DNA of 64,000 bases, taken from Adiantum capillus-veneris (lineage: Eukaryota > Streptophyta > Polypodiopsida > Polypodiales > Pteridaceae). Below, one piece after another: positions 33,710 through 44,034 of this stretch. The DNA lies in NCBI GenBank assembly GCA_014529385.2, contig CM043950.1, positions 149,916,945 to 149,980,944 of the forward strand, written 5' to 3'. Positions within the stretch are counted from its first letter, which is position 1. Every line of letters begins with the position of its first letter. The notes beneath the pieces were generated by a model. It had not been told where the DNA came from. It made no database searches and was given only the letters and a program-made list of their open reading frames with translations. A program made the translations under genes and the position numbers.

Positions 33710-33715
33710 AAAGAA

Positions 33716-34855
33716 TGTGAGCGGGATGAAAACACACACAACGCCTCTATAACGACCCGACACACACTCTTGGGAAGATACACACACACACTATGGGGCA
33801 CCACTCGGCTTAGACAACACACCCGGCCGAGACACGGAACACACCTCTGGAGTGAGAGGAGAGAGACTATCCACTTGCCCACTCCACACAGACACACACA
33901 CACACACACACCCAAAAAACTCAGCTCAAAAGAGGAGAATTTCTGATGTTTAGATACAATTGAGCTTGGGCCAACACCAATGGGGCAAACAGTTCACACA
34001 ATATGGGTAAAAGATACCAGATACAATCACAAATTGGAGAAGAAGCTTCACTCACCGGAGAAGATTACACAGAAAAACAGTAGAAAAAGAGTGAGGAATT
34101 TGGCAAAATGGACAGCGCCATCGCGTCCGGAACGTCCCAAAACCCCAGTCTACAATGTCAAAGTGCTCAAATCCGACATTGGATGAGCAGTTTACGGCCA
34201 AAACAGGCTCCAAAAACACCAAAAACACACCTGCGGCTGTTCCTCCTCTCTTATCCACGTTTTTTCTGGTCTTCTCTCTCTTTTTTCAGTTCCCACACTT
34301 AGCTTTATTAGTTGGGCACCCTTGGCCTTTTAGATGACCTGAAACGGACCCCGAACAAGCCAAAAACTGACCTCGCAGTGCATAGTTGTCACCTTTTTGC
34401 ATCATTCGCACACCTGGCACTCAGCTTTTTTCCAATAATGCATCTCGCCACCACGTGAAGTGGCTCCAAAAAAAGGTCCTCATGATGACCTTTCTGCATA
34501 ATTCTCACAAGCAAACATCCACGTTGTGTCCGTCCTCATCTGCGTGCAAATATTGACCTCGTTCGCCCTCCTGACGCCACTAGATGCCATCTGACGCACC
34601 TGCTGACCTCACGTCGTCGGCCCGCGGATAGCTTCCTCGAGAAGTTTTACGCGCTACCAACTCCTCCTTATTGTAGAAAAACACAATGGTACTAGTAACG
34701 ATGAAAATCGATGCATTATGTACATGGTGTCCTACCTGTACACATGTGGGCCCCACATAACCACCTGGCTAAGGAAAATGGGCAATCTCTTATTTGATGC
34801 ACCATGCATGTGTATGTACATATGCGCAATCCCTTGCTCCAAAAAACTCCTGACA
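33716..34855 (-). repeat. Element VI 5' LTR
   Basis: Direct repeat of 29963-31100. The differences are scattered substitutions and AC-run length. Confidence 0.92.
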
Positions 34856-35600
34856 ACGTCATAAAGCTGGAAGAGGAGATAGAGGTGAGCCCTATACATT
34901 TTGATTTTATGCTAGCAGAAAAGCGCAGAAGAGCACACAACAAGGATGAAGACACAAGGAATGAAGAGTCAGAACCTGCAAGGAAGGAGAGGAAGAAAAA
35001 GTCAAAGAAGGAGGAAGGAGGCAAGAAGCAGAGGTCAAGGTGAAGGGAGATCGGCATCAACGATTTTCCATTAGGAAAGAATATGGAACCCTACAACATC
35101 TTAGAAGATTTGCAAACTCAAAAGCCCAATATTTCTTGGCCTCAACTCCTACATCTATCACCCAAGGTGAGAAAGCACTGGTCCAAACTTGTAAGCACAA
35201 GACTGCCAAGAAAGAAAGAAAAGGTGACAGTAAAGGCATTGACTTCAAAGCCACAACAAGATGTGGAACCTATTGTAGATGCTTATGTAAGGGGTAGGAA
35301 GGTATCCAATGTGTATGGTAATGGTGGAGCACAAATGTGTGTGATCACGGAAAGAGCCATGAATGTCTGACTAGGGCTTTAAATCACTAAATCCTCTAAT
35401 TGTCAAGCTAGGCTGGCCAAGAATGCAAGTGTGAAGTGCCTAGGGATCATCGAGAATGTAAAAGTTTCTGTATGTAATATAGATGCACGTGTGGACATGT
35501 ATGTTATGCCAGCCAAGGGGGAGGGCTATCCCATCATCCTAGGGAGGCCTTGGCTCATTGCTATGAATGCAGATCAAAAATGGGGACGAGGACAATTGAT
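34856..35600 (+). pseudogene. Element IV: gag-pol junction and protease
   Basis: Continues the element IV frame after element VI. A Lys/Glu-rich linker (ARKERKKKSKKEEGGKK) is followed by a retropepsin-like domain with VYGNGGAQMCVITE, where the catalytic Asp is replaced by Asn, and later GYPIILGRPWLIAMNA. Point stops lie at 35041, 35368 and 35380, with no frameshift. The protease would be inactive as it stands. Confidence 0.75.
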
Positions 35601-36760
35601 TCTCAAAAAGGGGCAACATGTAGTATACGATTTGCATGAAGGAAAGCAGCTCGACATCAACTATGGGACCACGGCTGATGAGGAAAGTGAAGAGAGTTTT
35701 GGCTCAAGCGACGAGGAATGTTCAACCACTACATCCAATAGCGAAGAAGAATCATCTTTGGAGGTAATGGGAATCATCTTCAACACATCAAAAACTCCAT
35801 CAATAGAGGTTGACCCAACAAAGGAGCAAACAAAGGATGACAAAGGTGACCACAAGCACTTTGAAGACTTTGAGAGGATGCTTGCAAAAGATCTTACCCC
35901 TGAGGAGAAGCGGTCCTACATCGATATGCTCAAGAGGTATCCCAATTTGTTTATCACTGATTACTCACAAATTAGAGGTGTGGATGTTATAGAGCATGGC
36001 ATAGAATTAAAACCAGGTACTAAACCTGTGGCTCAAAAGCTAAGGCGCCTAGGAAAAATACAACAAGAGGCACTTTTGACAGAGGTTAACCGACTCCTCA
36101 AAGCTGGTTTCATTTACCCTGTGTCTAACTCTGAGTGGGTGTCCCCAATTGTAGTAACCCCTAAAAAGAACGGAAAATGGAGGGTCTGTGTTGACTACAA
36201 ACCGCTCAATGCTGCAACAAAGAGGGATCATTTTCCTCTTCCTTTCCAAGATGAAATCTTAAACGAAGTAGCCGGCTATGAATGTTACACAATGTGTGAT
36301 GGGTATTCAGGGTATTTTCAAATCAGAATAGTAGAAGAAGATCAGTTAAAAACCACTTTCATCACACCTTGGGGTTGCTTTGCCTATAGAGTGATGCCAT
36401 TTGGGCTCACAAATGCTCCTAGTACCTTTATAAGGTTTACAACTCTTGTCTTTTAGCCCTTCTTTGGAAAGTCAATTAGGGTTTTTATGGATGACTTCTG
36501 TATCTATAGTAGCCAAAGACTTCATTGACAAAAAGTTGAGGAGGGGCTTAGGAGGCTTCATCAATTTGGGGGACAGCTTAATCCTGAGAAGTGTCACATT
36601 GCAGAGTCACAAGTGGTATTGCTAGGTCATGTGGTTTATTTGCAAGGACTTCAATTGGATCCATCAAAATTAAATGCTCTCTTGTCACTACAACCACCTA
36701 CGACAACCAAGGAGCTCATGACTTTTAACCACAAAGTAAGGTACATGTCTCGTTTCATTC
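35601..36760 (+). pseudogene. Element IV: reverse transcriptase
   Basis: An acidic linker (35650-35780) leads to the RT: WVSPIVVTPKKNGKWRVCVD, CDGYSGYFQIRI (first catalytic Asp), [12 protein letters not shown] and VFMDDFCIYSS (the DD pair). All three catalytic Asp are present. Only two stops (36454 and 36526) break it, and the frame stays the same. The thumb reads LLGHVVYLQGLQLDPSK. Confidence 0.9.
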
Positions 36761-37275
36761 ACCTTCTAGCGGAGGCTATTGCACCTTTGCACAAGCTAGC
36801 AAACAAACCCACATTTGAATGGAGAGAGGAACACGAATTATGCTTTACTGAAGTAAAGGGTATTCTCAACTCTCTTCCAACAATAATGCCACCAAATCCA
36901 AAGGATACATATTACATCACGCCAAGTGTAGGAATGGAGGCCATCGGTGTAGTTCTCATGAAAAAAGACCCAAAAACATGCTACATGAGGCCAGTATACT
37001 TTGCAAGCAAAGTCATGACCGCTGCAGAGAAGAGCTACACCGATATGGAGAAGGTGGTATTCACAATTATGTTTGCGGTAAGAAAGTTCCGATCATATCT
37101 CTTACCTGCACCATTTGTCATTCTCACCATGGAAAACAATTTGCCATATGTTGTGCAACACATGAGCCTCTCATCAAGGATAGCCAAATGGGTTCTAGAA
37201 CTTCAAGAGTTTGAATACACTTTTCTTATGGAAGATAGCACAAGGGCAGGTCTTGCAGACATTCTCACATACAAA
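36761..37275 (+). pseudogene. Element IV: first RNase H, degenerate type
   Basis: The RNase H that normally follows a Ty3/gypsy RT: YYITPSVGMEAIGVVLM, KSYTDMEKVVFTIMFA and RAGLADILT. The first catalytic Asp (usual DAS) and the third (usual LTD) are missing, while Glu and the last Asp remain. Loss of activity in the first RNase H is the expected state in Tat elements with two RNase H domains, where it may act as a tether. Confidence 0.8.
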
Positions 37276-37329
37276 GTGAGAGAAAGGAAAGAGTCACCAA
37301 AGGCAGGAGACAAAGCTACACCACAAAAT

Positions 37330-37740
37330 AATGAGGAGGAGATGGACAATGCACACATTTTGTGCTTTGATGGAGCTTACCGACGACAACATGATCCGGC
37401 AGCAGGGGGGGTTCTTATTCTAAGTCCACAAAGGGAAGTTCTTGTTAAGAAAGGTATCACCTTGGAAAATGTTCATTCTAATAATGAGGCTGAGTATGTC
37501 ACCTTAAAGTTGGGGCTTGAAGAATGCAGAAAACTTGGCATTGAAAGACTTATAATAAGAGGTGATTCCTTACTAGTTATTAGGAAAATCCAAGGGATAT
37601 GGAGTGCAAGAACCCTACTCTAGTGGAGTGGCTTAGACAGGTGAAGGCTTTGATAAAGAACTTTGAAGCTACACAGGTACAGCATGTTGTGAGAACCCTC
37701 AACAAGGAAGCAGATTATCTCGCCAATGAGAAACTTCAGA
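37330..37740 (+). pseudogene. Element IV: second, archaeal-type RNase H
   Basis: ILCFDGAYRRQHDPAAGGVL, SNNEAEYVTLKLGLE, IIRGDSLLVI and NKEADYLANE supply the four catalytic acids Asp-Glu-Asp-Asp. This domain, downstream of the first, is characteristic of the Tat lineage and is considered an acquisition from host-type archaeal-like RNase H. A one-base frameshift near 37595 separates its last quarter. Confidence 0.88.
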
Positions 37741-38632
37741 TCATGGTGGGAGGTGTGAAGCTCTACGAACCAAAGTACCAAGGCCAAGAGGAATTGAAGG
37801 ACATCATATTTTTCCTCCAAACTGGTGAGTGCCCTAAACACTTGGATAAAGTGCAAAGGCATAGGTTGGTAAAAAAGGCAACTCCTTACCAACTCATAGG
37901 AGATGATCTGTATCATAAAGGGAAAGATTTGGTGCTAATAAGGGTGAAGATCGACCAAACGATTGTGATCGTCATTTGACCGCATCTCTATGGGCATACA
38001 GAACATCTTTCAAGGTATCCACTCAATTCACTCCTTTTCATTTGGTATATGGACAGCAGGCACTCCTTCCTATTGAGGTGGAGATTGCAAGCCTACGCAT
38101 TCTCTCACGGGGAGCAAAGAGGCCAACAGAAGCTTTGCAGGAAAGAATTTTTGATGTTCAACGACTTGAGCTTCATAGAGAAGAGTCCATTGACTATTAC
38201 ATTGCCCAAGCCACAAGCCAAAGGGACAAAATCAACAAGAAGCTCAAGGGGAAAGGATTGAAGGAAGGTATGTTGGTTCTTCGCTATGATAACCGACTTG
38301 ATACTCGACTTGACAAAAAGTTTTTGCAAAGATGGGAGGGACCTTTCATGATAAAAAGAAAGTTTGGGAATGGTAGTTACAGATTAGCAGATTTATCAGG
38401 AAAACTCCACAAGACCAGAGTCAATGGATGGAGATTAAAGCCCTACTTTCAACGTATCAATCCGTTGATAGGAAGTCATCTACCTACATCGTCTAAGCTC
38501 CAAATTGGCATGGCTCCCTTCGACTTGGCAAATGCTCCACCTATTTTTAAAGCTTTGATGTGCAAAGAAGAACCAGCCATGGAATCTCAACATACCCAAG
38601 GCAACCCTCCCATCTCCGATTTATGGGATTGA
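37741..38632 (+). pseudogene. Element IV: integrase with catalytic core deleted
   Basis: The start of the integrase is readable (PYQLIGDDLYHKGKDLVLIR, to about 37960). The sequence then jumps to the end of the core, TASLWAYRTSFKVSTQFTPF, and the C-terminal region (MLVLRYDNRLDTRL, WEGPFMIKRKFGNGSYRLAD) to the stop at 38630. The HHCC finger and the catalytic Asp, Asp and Glu are gone, a loss of roughly 200 residues. Not functional. Confidence 0.88.
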
Positions 38633-38640
38633 GGTAATGA

Positions 38641-38757
38641 AAAGCAGGTCTAATGGAGTAAAAGAGTGTATATCACTCCTCCTTTTTTTAGAAAAATAAG
38701 AAAAAAAGAGTCACTCAAGAGAACACATGAAATCTAGTACCAAAGAAGATCAATTTT
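38641..38757. other. Junction between element IV and the 3' part of element III
   Basis: A-rich, no gene. The expected 3' LTR of IV and the rest of the element III gag are both absent, so a deletion lies somewhere here. I see no target duplication. Confidence 0.5.
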
Positions 38758-39099
38758 TTGCCAAGTGCACAAGACGGAGTCAAGATGAATTTGATGGCAG
38801 AAATTGATACAAATTCCACGACTAATGTCATGTCATATGGTATGTGGTTACTTCTAGGTAAGCCAAAGCTTTATGACATTCTGATAAAGGTAAATCTCTC
38901 ACCTGAAGTCGATGTTATAAGTATGGGGATTGCAGAAGCTACTCTCCAACTACACTCACAGAATGTCAAAGAAAAATTCTTGGTGGTAGATTCTCGACAA
39001 ATGGGAACACACTTGATTTTGTCCAAGCCATGGGCACAAGTCTTTGAAAAGAGCCTGAATCTTCAACAATGGTCATCACGACAAGCTATCAAGTGGTAA
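38758..39099 (+). pseudogene. Element III: second retropepsin-like domain
   Basis: A 113-codon frame (first ATG at 38785) reads MAEIDTNSTTNVMSYGMWLL, then LGKPKLYDI, VDVISMGIAEATLQLHS and HLILSKPWA. The pattern is that of a retropepsin: DTG-like triad (here DTN), a hydrophobic-Gly strand, and LxLGxxW near the end. It pairs with 50720-51173 in element II (DIGTQHNMLSYGVWCQLGKP). It lies downstream of where pol would be, an unusual place. Replacement of Gly by Asn suggests it is not an active protease. Confidence 0.65.
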
Positions 39100-40355
39100 T
39101 AGAGGTCAAGCCTACAACAGCTCAAAGATTCTTGGCTATTGAAAAAGGAAAAGCTAAAGTAAGACCACAGTCTCTAGCCCAGCCAATGCAAGTGCAAGAC
39201 AAAGCCTCTACATCAAAAGCCAAACCATCAACAAAACAATGCAAACCCAAGCAAAAAGTCTATCAACCAAAGTTTCCATCGCCCGAAAGTCTCCAAAGGA
39301 AGTCAAAACAGGTCAACCAAGTGCTAGTATCCAAGGCACATATTAAAGTTAATGATCCAATTTGGATACAATCACAGGAACAACCTCAACAAGCAAAGGT
39401 AACAGGATTGTTCACATCAAGCGCGTCAATTATTGCACAAGGCTACAAGAAAGGAAATTCATATGTTTGGGTCAACAAGCCCAAGATGATAGCCTGGCGA
39501 TATCCATCCCATGACAACCACTCAGTCAGGAATCAACAAAGCCGTCAACGTCAATCACATAACTCAACCAAGAGAAAGGATAGATACAAAAAGCAAAAGA
39601 GAAGGTCTTCCATTGGACAAACCATACGACAAGTCTGGGTAATGAAATCAAAATTCTACCAGACTACCCAACAAAGTCAAGTAAAGATCACCTCCAAGGA
39701 AGTCCAAAGATTCATTCCAGTCGAGTTACTCGAAGCACAAGGATTCTATGAGGGTAACTTTCAAATCTGGTTACCTAAGGTAGTAGCTTATCAAGGAATC
39801 ACCCAGAAAAAGCAAGAAACATCAAGAAATCAAGAGAAGCCACCCTCTACACCCAAGAGTACTACAACCTATCGATGGATCCCTCGTCAATTACTACAAG
39901 AGCAAGGATTTTACAAAAGTAACAGCCATATTTGGAAATTAAAGACAAGGTACCATCAAGTCAAAGAAGAAACAAGGCAAGTGGCAACGGAGATCACACC
40001 AGGCCCAAGAACAATGTGGGTTCCAAAATCCGCGATTGAGGCTCAACAACAAGAAAGATACACAACTCCCTTACAACCTCTTAACAACAAAAAGAAATCA
40101 ATGGTAAATACGGAGGTCTCAGTTTTTAAGAACACTATCTGGAAGAAGAAGAAGACTTCATCAACCATTGCTTCAACATCAATACTTGTCTCATCAAGCA
40201 ACCACAATTTGCTACCAAGGAATGAAGAGCAGATATATGCCAATGTATTGGACAACATGGCATCTCAAATAGAAACTAACGAGAAAGTCCTAAACATCAA
40301 AAGCATATGGAATTGGATTTTAGGCCGAGATCAGGTAAGTCCAAGTCGCCATTAA
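39069..40355 (+). CDS. Element III: 3' frame with WIPK/QGFY repeats
   Basis: An intact 428-codon frame from ATG, the longest in the window, basic and rich in Gln, Lys and Ser. It overlaps the preceding domain in another frame and was probably fused to it. It repeats a motif of about 25-30 residues: FIPVELLEAQGFYEGNFQIW near 39715, WIPRQLLQEQGFYKSNSHIW near 39877, weaker copies near 39400 (AQGYKKGNSYVWVNKPK) and 40012 (MWVPKSAIEAQ). It ends with IKSIWNWILGRD. Element II has the same motif. Function is unknown; nucleic-acid or Gag binding would fit its charge but is only a guess. Confidence 0.65.
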   Translation: MVITTSYQVVIEVKPTTAQRFLAIEKGKAKVRPQSLAQPMQVQDKASTSKAKPSTKQCKPKQKVYQPKFPSPESLQRKSKQVNQVLVSKAHIKVNDPIWIQSQEQPQQAKVTGLFTSSASIIAQGYKKGNSYVWVNKPKMIAWRYPSHDNHSVRNQQSRQRQSHNSTKRKDRYKKQKRRSSIGQTIRQVWVMKSKFYQTTQQSQVKITSKEVQRFIPVELLEAQGFYEGNFQIWLPKVVAYQGITQKKQETSRNQEKPPSTPKSTTTYRWIPRQLLQEQGFYKSNSHIWKLKTRYHQVKEETRQVATEITPGPRTMWVPKSAIEAQQQERYTTPLQPLNNKKKSMVNTEVSVFKNTIWKKKKTSSTIASTSILVSSSNHNLLPRNEEQIYANVLDNMASQIETNEKVLNIKSIWNWILGRDQVSPSRH

Positions 40356-41560
40356 ACTTACATGGCATAAGAGTCTAGAGTCGGGCAGCTAAGCCACTAA
40401 ATGAGCAAAGTGTCAGACCCAAGCTTCAAGTTAATATTTTTATGTGGTCTATGAGTCTAGCTAATAGGTATAAGCTCAAGCTGGAGAGTTGAGCATAAAT
40501 AAATTCATGTCACTCATGCTAGAAGAGGTGAGCATAAGAGTCAAAGTCCATATAATATATAAGGTGGAGAAGGCGGAGTAGTCAAAACAAAACACTCATG
40601 CACTTGACACAGTGAGGAAGAGTGGAGAAACCTCGACAGCAAAAACCCTTCTTGTGAGTAGTGAAAGCTTTTGAAGCACTCGTGCTATATGTTTTGCTTG
40701 CTACACTAACTCCATGAAGAACCCATCAATACTCTTCTCTCACACCGCATCTTTTTTAACATGCATAACTTTGTGCAAGCATATAGATGTCCCATCATTG
40801 GACATATGCATTAGGCACTCTTTTTTATTCCACCCATGCACTTACACAAACAAATGACGATGACCAAGCAGAAACAGGTTTTATAAGCCTTTGCTCAACA
40901 ACAATGACTCTGACTTCAAGCTACTAACACTTATCCATGTATATCAATCCCATACTAGTAGCCATATAGCCATATGTACTTTAACTCAGCATAACTATAT
41001 AACATCAGAACCTAAGTACATATAGCCTCGCATTTAATTATGACTAAAGATATTTTTTTCCACTGGGTTTTTCCCTTTAGTCTTATCCAGGTATCCAAGA
41101 CCTTCATTTTGTACATACGCTACATTTTACTTTTACTCTTTTATTTTTTATAACAACAAAAACAAGAAGAACCACGATATCCCCACACTACTAATTGCAA
41201 ATCTACTGACAAGTCAAAAGGGAGAGGCCAAAAAACAGTTTGACAAAACTTCAAGTCAGCTACAGGTACAACTGCGAGATAACAACCACAGGAAAAGCAA
41301 ATACTAGAGCTACAATGACAACGACATACTGCACCAACAAGTCGTACAACCTCATGTAATTCAAGATACAACAACCAATCAGAGGGGGAGAGTTGTAGGC
41401 TTCAGATACACTAGAGGTACAACTTCAAGGCAGCTTTAACATCACGCAAAGCAACCCAACTGCAGAAGGACTGCCACAACAACTTCAACCAACACCAAGA
41501 CATCAAGAACTCGTCAAGGCCAGCAAAGACATAGGGTCTTGTCGGGGACGACAAGAATTC
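40356..41560 (+). other. Element III 3' non-coding region
   Basis: No gene seen. A purine run AGAGGGGGAGAG at 41381-41392 resembles the true polypurine tract 180 bp downstream. Confidence 0.5.
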
Positions 41561-41573
41561 GGAGGGGGAGAGT
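41561..41573 (+). other. Element III polypurine tract
   Basis: GGAGGGGGAGAGT, two bases before the 3' LTR. Likely plus-strand primer. Confidence 0.75.
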
Positions 41574-41575
41574 AT

Positions 41576-42643
41576 TGAAAGGACGCTCTTTCAACAACGT
41601 TTCCATAAAGATTCCATTAAAGATTTCTCAAAGATTCTATAAAGATTCCACATGAAGATGGTGATGAAGGAATGAAGATGAAGATGGATGCTGCAACATG
41701 AAGATACAAGTTCATGGACGTCATTGAATATCCCGTTATTATTATTTTGAGCCATTACAGCCACTTTTGTAATGTTTACGGGAACCTTATATTTTAAATC
41801 GACACTTGTATTTTGGACGCAGATGCTTGTATCATGAGTAAAGCCAACTCAGTTTCTTGTAATTAAGCTCTGTAGAAGCCTAGGGAAAATTCAGGTCATT
41901 AGGCCGGACATTAGGTTTGAAGGCTTTGTATATAAGCTGGAACCTAAGGCTTTGTAAAAAACACATTACATTATCTCAATTAATATACAGTCGTGGGTTC
42001 TGCAGCACACAGTAGTGAGCTTCACGCACACACACCGTCGCGCACACCAATCACATTGCAGATATGAGAGTAGGAGCGTGTTAGCATCGAGGAGCTCTCC
42101 GCGTCAACGCAAGCAATGCAAGCCGAGGACCACATCGCGAGCCCGCCTGCTACGAGCTATATTTGGTCGTAAGTACCTCAAATGACAACCGTTCTGAATG
42201 TTCCAGTAGTCGTTAGAATTAGGGCGAGAAGCTCTTCGTGTTGATGTCTTTGTAGATCAGTTTCGGACACTTTGGAAATTGTTGTTTTGAGTCTATCGCA
42301 ACAACGATTAGAGGTCTTACAGTTATGGTTTTCAGGGTTTAGGTGTTTGGCCATATAGGATATGTCCTTGTGAGTCTTACCCTCCGATTTCGAGTCATTC
42401 CGATATGATTTGAGACTGTTTCGAGCTTGTAGTGTTTCATAGGATGCGTTGTCTGTTTCTTTGCTTTATGGTAGTGTTGTGGTAGGATTAGTGACTGTAG
42501 AGTGTTGTTCGTGTCTAGCTTAGGGTTGACAACCCACAGATTGCCTCCATGTCCTAGTCGGGTCAGCTACGTCCACGGATTGACAGTTTGTTGGTCTGTG
42601 TTCTCGCTGTGCTCCATCGTCCGTCGCGGCGTACCCGCTAACA
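41576..42643 (+). repeat. Element III 3' LTR
   Basis: Matches 21066-22121 and carries a 13-bp block near 42403 that the 5' LTR lacks. Contains the half-site GAGTCTATCGC at 42289. Followed by the duplication GTTGT. Confidence 0.92.
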
Positions 42644-42648
42644 GTTGT

Positions 42649-43085
42649 TCAAACAACACCCTTACCACCTCCAATGCTAGGACCACAACCACCACATTCG
42701 AGAATCACTTATGTGAATCAAGTGGGTTGTGAGTTATCTATTGCTTGTTTGGAAGGCTGTGAGGAAGATATAGACCCTAACATTTCCTATGGGATTGATG
42801 CGCTTGAGGAAAGTCCACAATACTACATGGAGAACTACTGAGAACAAGTCAAACATGTCTATCAAGTAGCTGCTCTTGCTGCAAGAGGTCAAAATATCAA
42901 TTACACTACTAAGAGACCACCTCTTTAATGCTATGAGTGTGGAGGTCCACATCGTGTGGCCGAGTGTCCTATTAGGCTACAAAAGAACACCACACTAATG
43001 CAAATTAATCAAGTGAGCACGTCTACAATGCCGATACTCATGTGTAATCAATGTGGCATAGATCATTTGATTACCCAATGTTTGA
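42649..43085 (+). pseudogene. Element II: gag continuation with two short zinc knuckles
   Basis: Resumes the gag of II after element III: a readable stretch (GCELSIACLEGCEEDIDPNI) leads to two knuckles, CYECGGPHRVAEC (42929-42967) and CNQCGIDHLITQC (43043-43081). Both have CX2CX3HX4C spacing, one residue shorter than the retroviral CX2CX4HX4C. A stop lies just before the first. Confidence 0.8.
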
Positions 43086-43880
43086 ATAATCCAAATGCAC
43101 TGAAGATCACGACATTAAACTTGATTGAGGCTACCGAGGAGCCATCACAAAGTACACATGTGGTACCAGTAAACGTACTCACACGATTGATGCTCCAAAA
43201 ACAAAATATATTCTTGAAGAAAGAGACACGGAATCAGTTGCCCAATCTCAGAAGAAGAAGAAACATGAAGGAAGAGATCGCAAAAAGTAGCAAAGTCAGA
43301 CCCCAGTTCAAAGACCAACATAGGAGATGGTGACGACCCCGTATATATGAACAATGCTACAGAGGATTCTGATTCAAGTGAAACCACAGAGACCAAAATG
43401 ACCACTAAGAAAGAAACCAACAAGGAAGATTGTCATGAGCCACAATGTCCAGGATCTAAGAAAAAGATAGGAACTTATCCAAACCCTACAAAGGAAATCG
43501 AGCGATTCAAGCAATTAAAGAGTTTGGTAGAAGATACCCAAAGGGATCTAGAGCCAATACCAAGGTAGATCTAGATTACAGACACAATGTTTCCTATGCA
43601 AAAACAACCTCACCAAGTCCATAGACCCATCCGGGAAGAAAGTGACTTAAAGTCATGGGAAAGTGGGCGTACTCACTTCTTGTTGGAAAGAATGTTTACA
43701 GAGGGACTACCTGATCCTATCGAAGAAATGGAGATCCCATCTTCCCCACGTCAAGGGACTGAAGCCCAAAAGATGCCATTAAATATTGCCAAATTGATGG
43801 ATTTCATGGCTTCAAAAGTCAGAACCACCATCATTTCCAAACTATATGGAGACCTTGAGCTATTCTTAGCTCTTTGAGCT
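43086..43880 (+). pseudogene. Element II: gag-protease linker
   Basis: Charged Lys/Glu/Thr-rich reading across two frames (43145-43333 and 43347-43568), then 43587-43877 with an acidic and Pro-containing stretch (GLPDPIEEMEIPSSPRQ) and a helix-like end. No fold motif. Probably the region between Gag and protease. Confidence 0.45.
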
Positions 43881-44034
43881 TTCCTCAATGGATAACTGAA
43901 GGTCAGGCTACCACAATTTGCACAGATGGATGGAGCTAGGGAGATGACAATAGAGGAGGAACACTTAGATCCACAACCCAACCTAGACGAGAACCTTGTT
44001 GTAGAAATACCTATTATCAAGTCGGGACAATACT

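Larger units (their letters stand above)
29963..34855 (-). mobile_element. Element VI: compact gag-bearing LTR element without pol
   Basis: LTRs of 1138 bp (29963-31100) and 1140 bp (33716-34855), about 96 % identical by eye, flanked by ACGT (29959-29962 and 34856-34859; five bases if an ambiguous A is counted). Read on the minus strand: 5' LTR, primer site, seven-base repeats, one pre-gag module, gag, a long frame of unknown function, polypurine tract, 3' LTR. There is no protease, reverse transcriptase or integrase. It must move with enzymes of another element, perhaps one like IV, with which it shares primer site and module. Confidence 0.92.
26263..38640 (+). mobile_element. Element IV: Tat-lineage Ty3/gypsy with gag-pol, 3' LTR not found
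   Basis: A 5' LTR (about 26263-28386), primer site, two pre-gag modules, gag with zinc knuckle, protease, reverse transcriptase, RNase H, archaeal-type RNase H and integrase remains, in that order. From 34858 to 37600 pol stays in one frame with only point stops. Element VI interrupts it at 29962/34856, and the frame matches across that site. No second LTR is found before the element III 3' frame begins near 38758, so a deletion probably removed the 3' end. The left boundary is set by loss of the element III gag. Confidence 0.75.
21066..42643 (+). mobile_element. Element III: Tat-like Ty3/gypsy with satellite-like leader
   Basis: LTRs of 1056 and 1068 bp, starting TGAAAGGAC and ending CGCTAACA, flanked by GTTGT at 21061-21065 and 42644-42648. 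Primer site of tRNA-Asp type, a leader with about 299-bp tandem repeats, gag, then (after element IV) a retropepsin-like domain, WIPK repeats, polypurine tract and 3' LTR. Its LTRs are about 95-96 % identical by eye, so it is older than a recent burst but younger than II. No pol can be assigned to III itself. Confidence 0.92.

Noticed and set aside
34856-38632. Assignment of this pol to element III
   Set aside because: The frame runs on from the element IV gag across the element VI insertion site with the target duplication removed, which ties it to IV. The element III gag had already ended at 26263.
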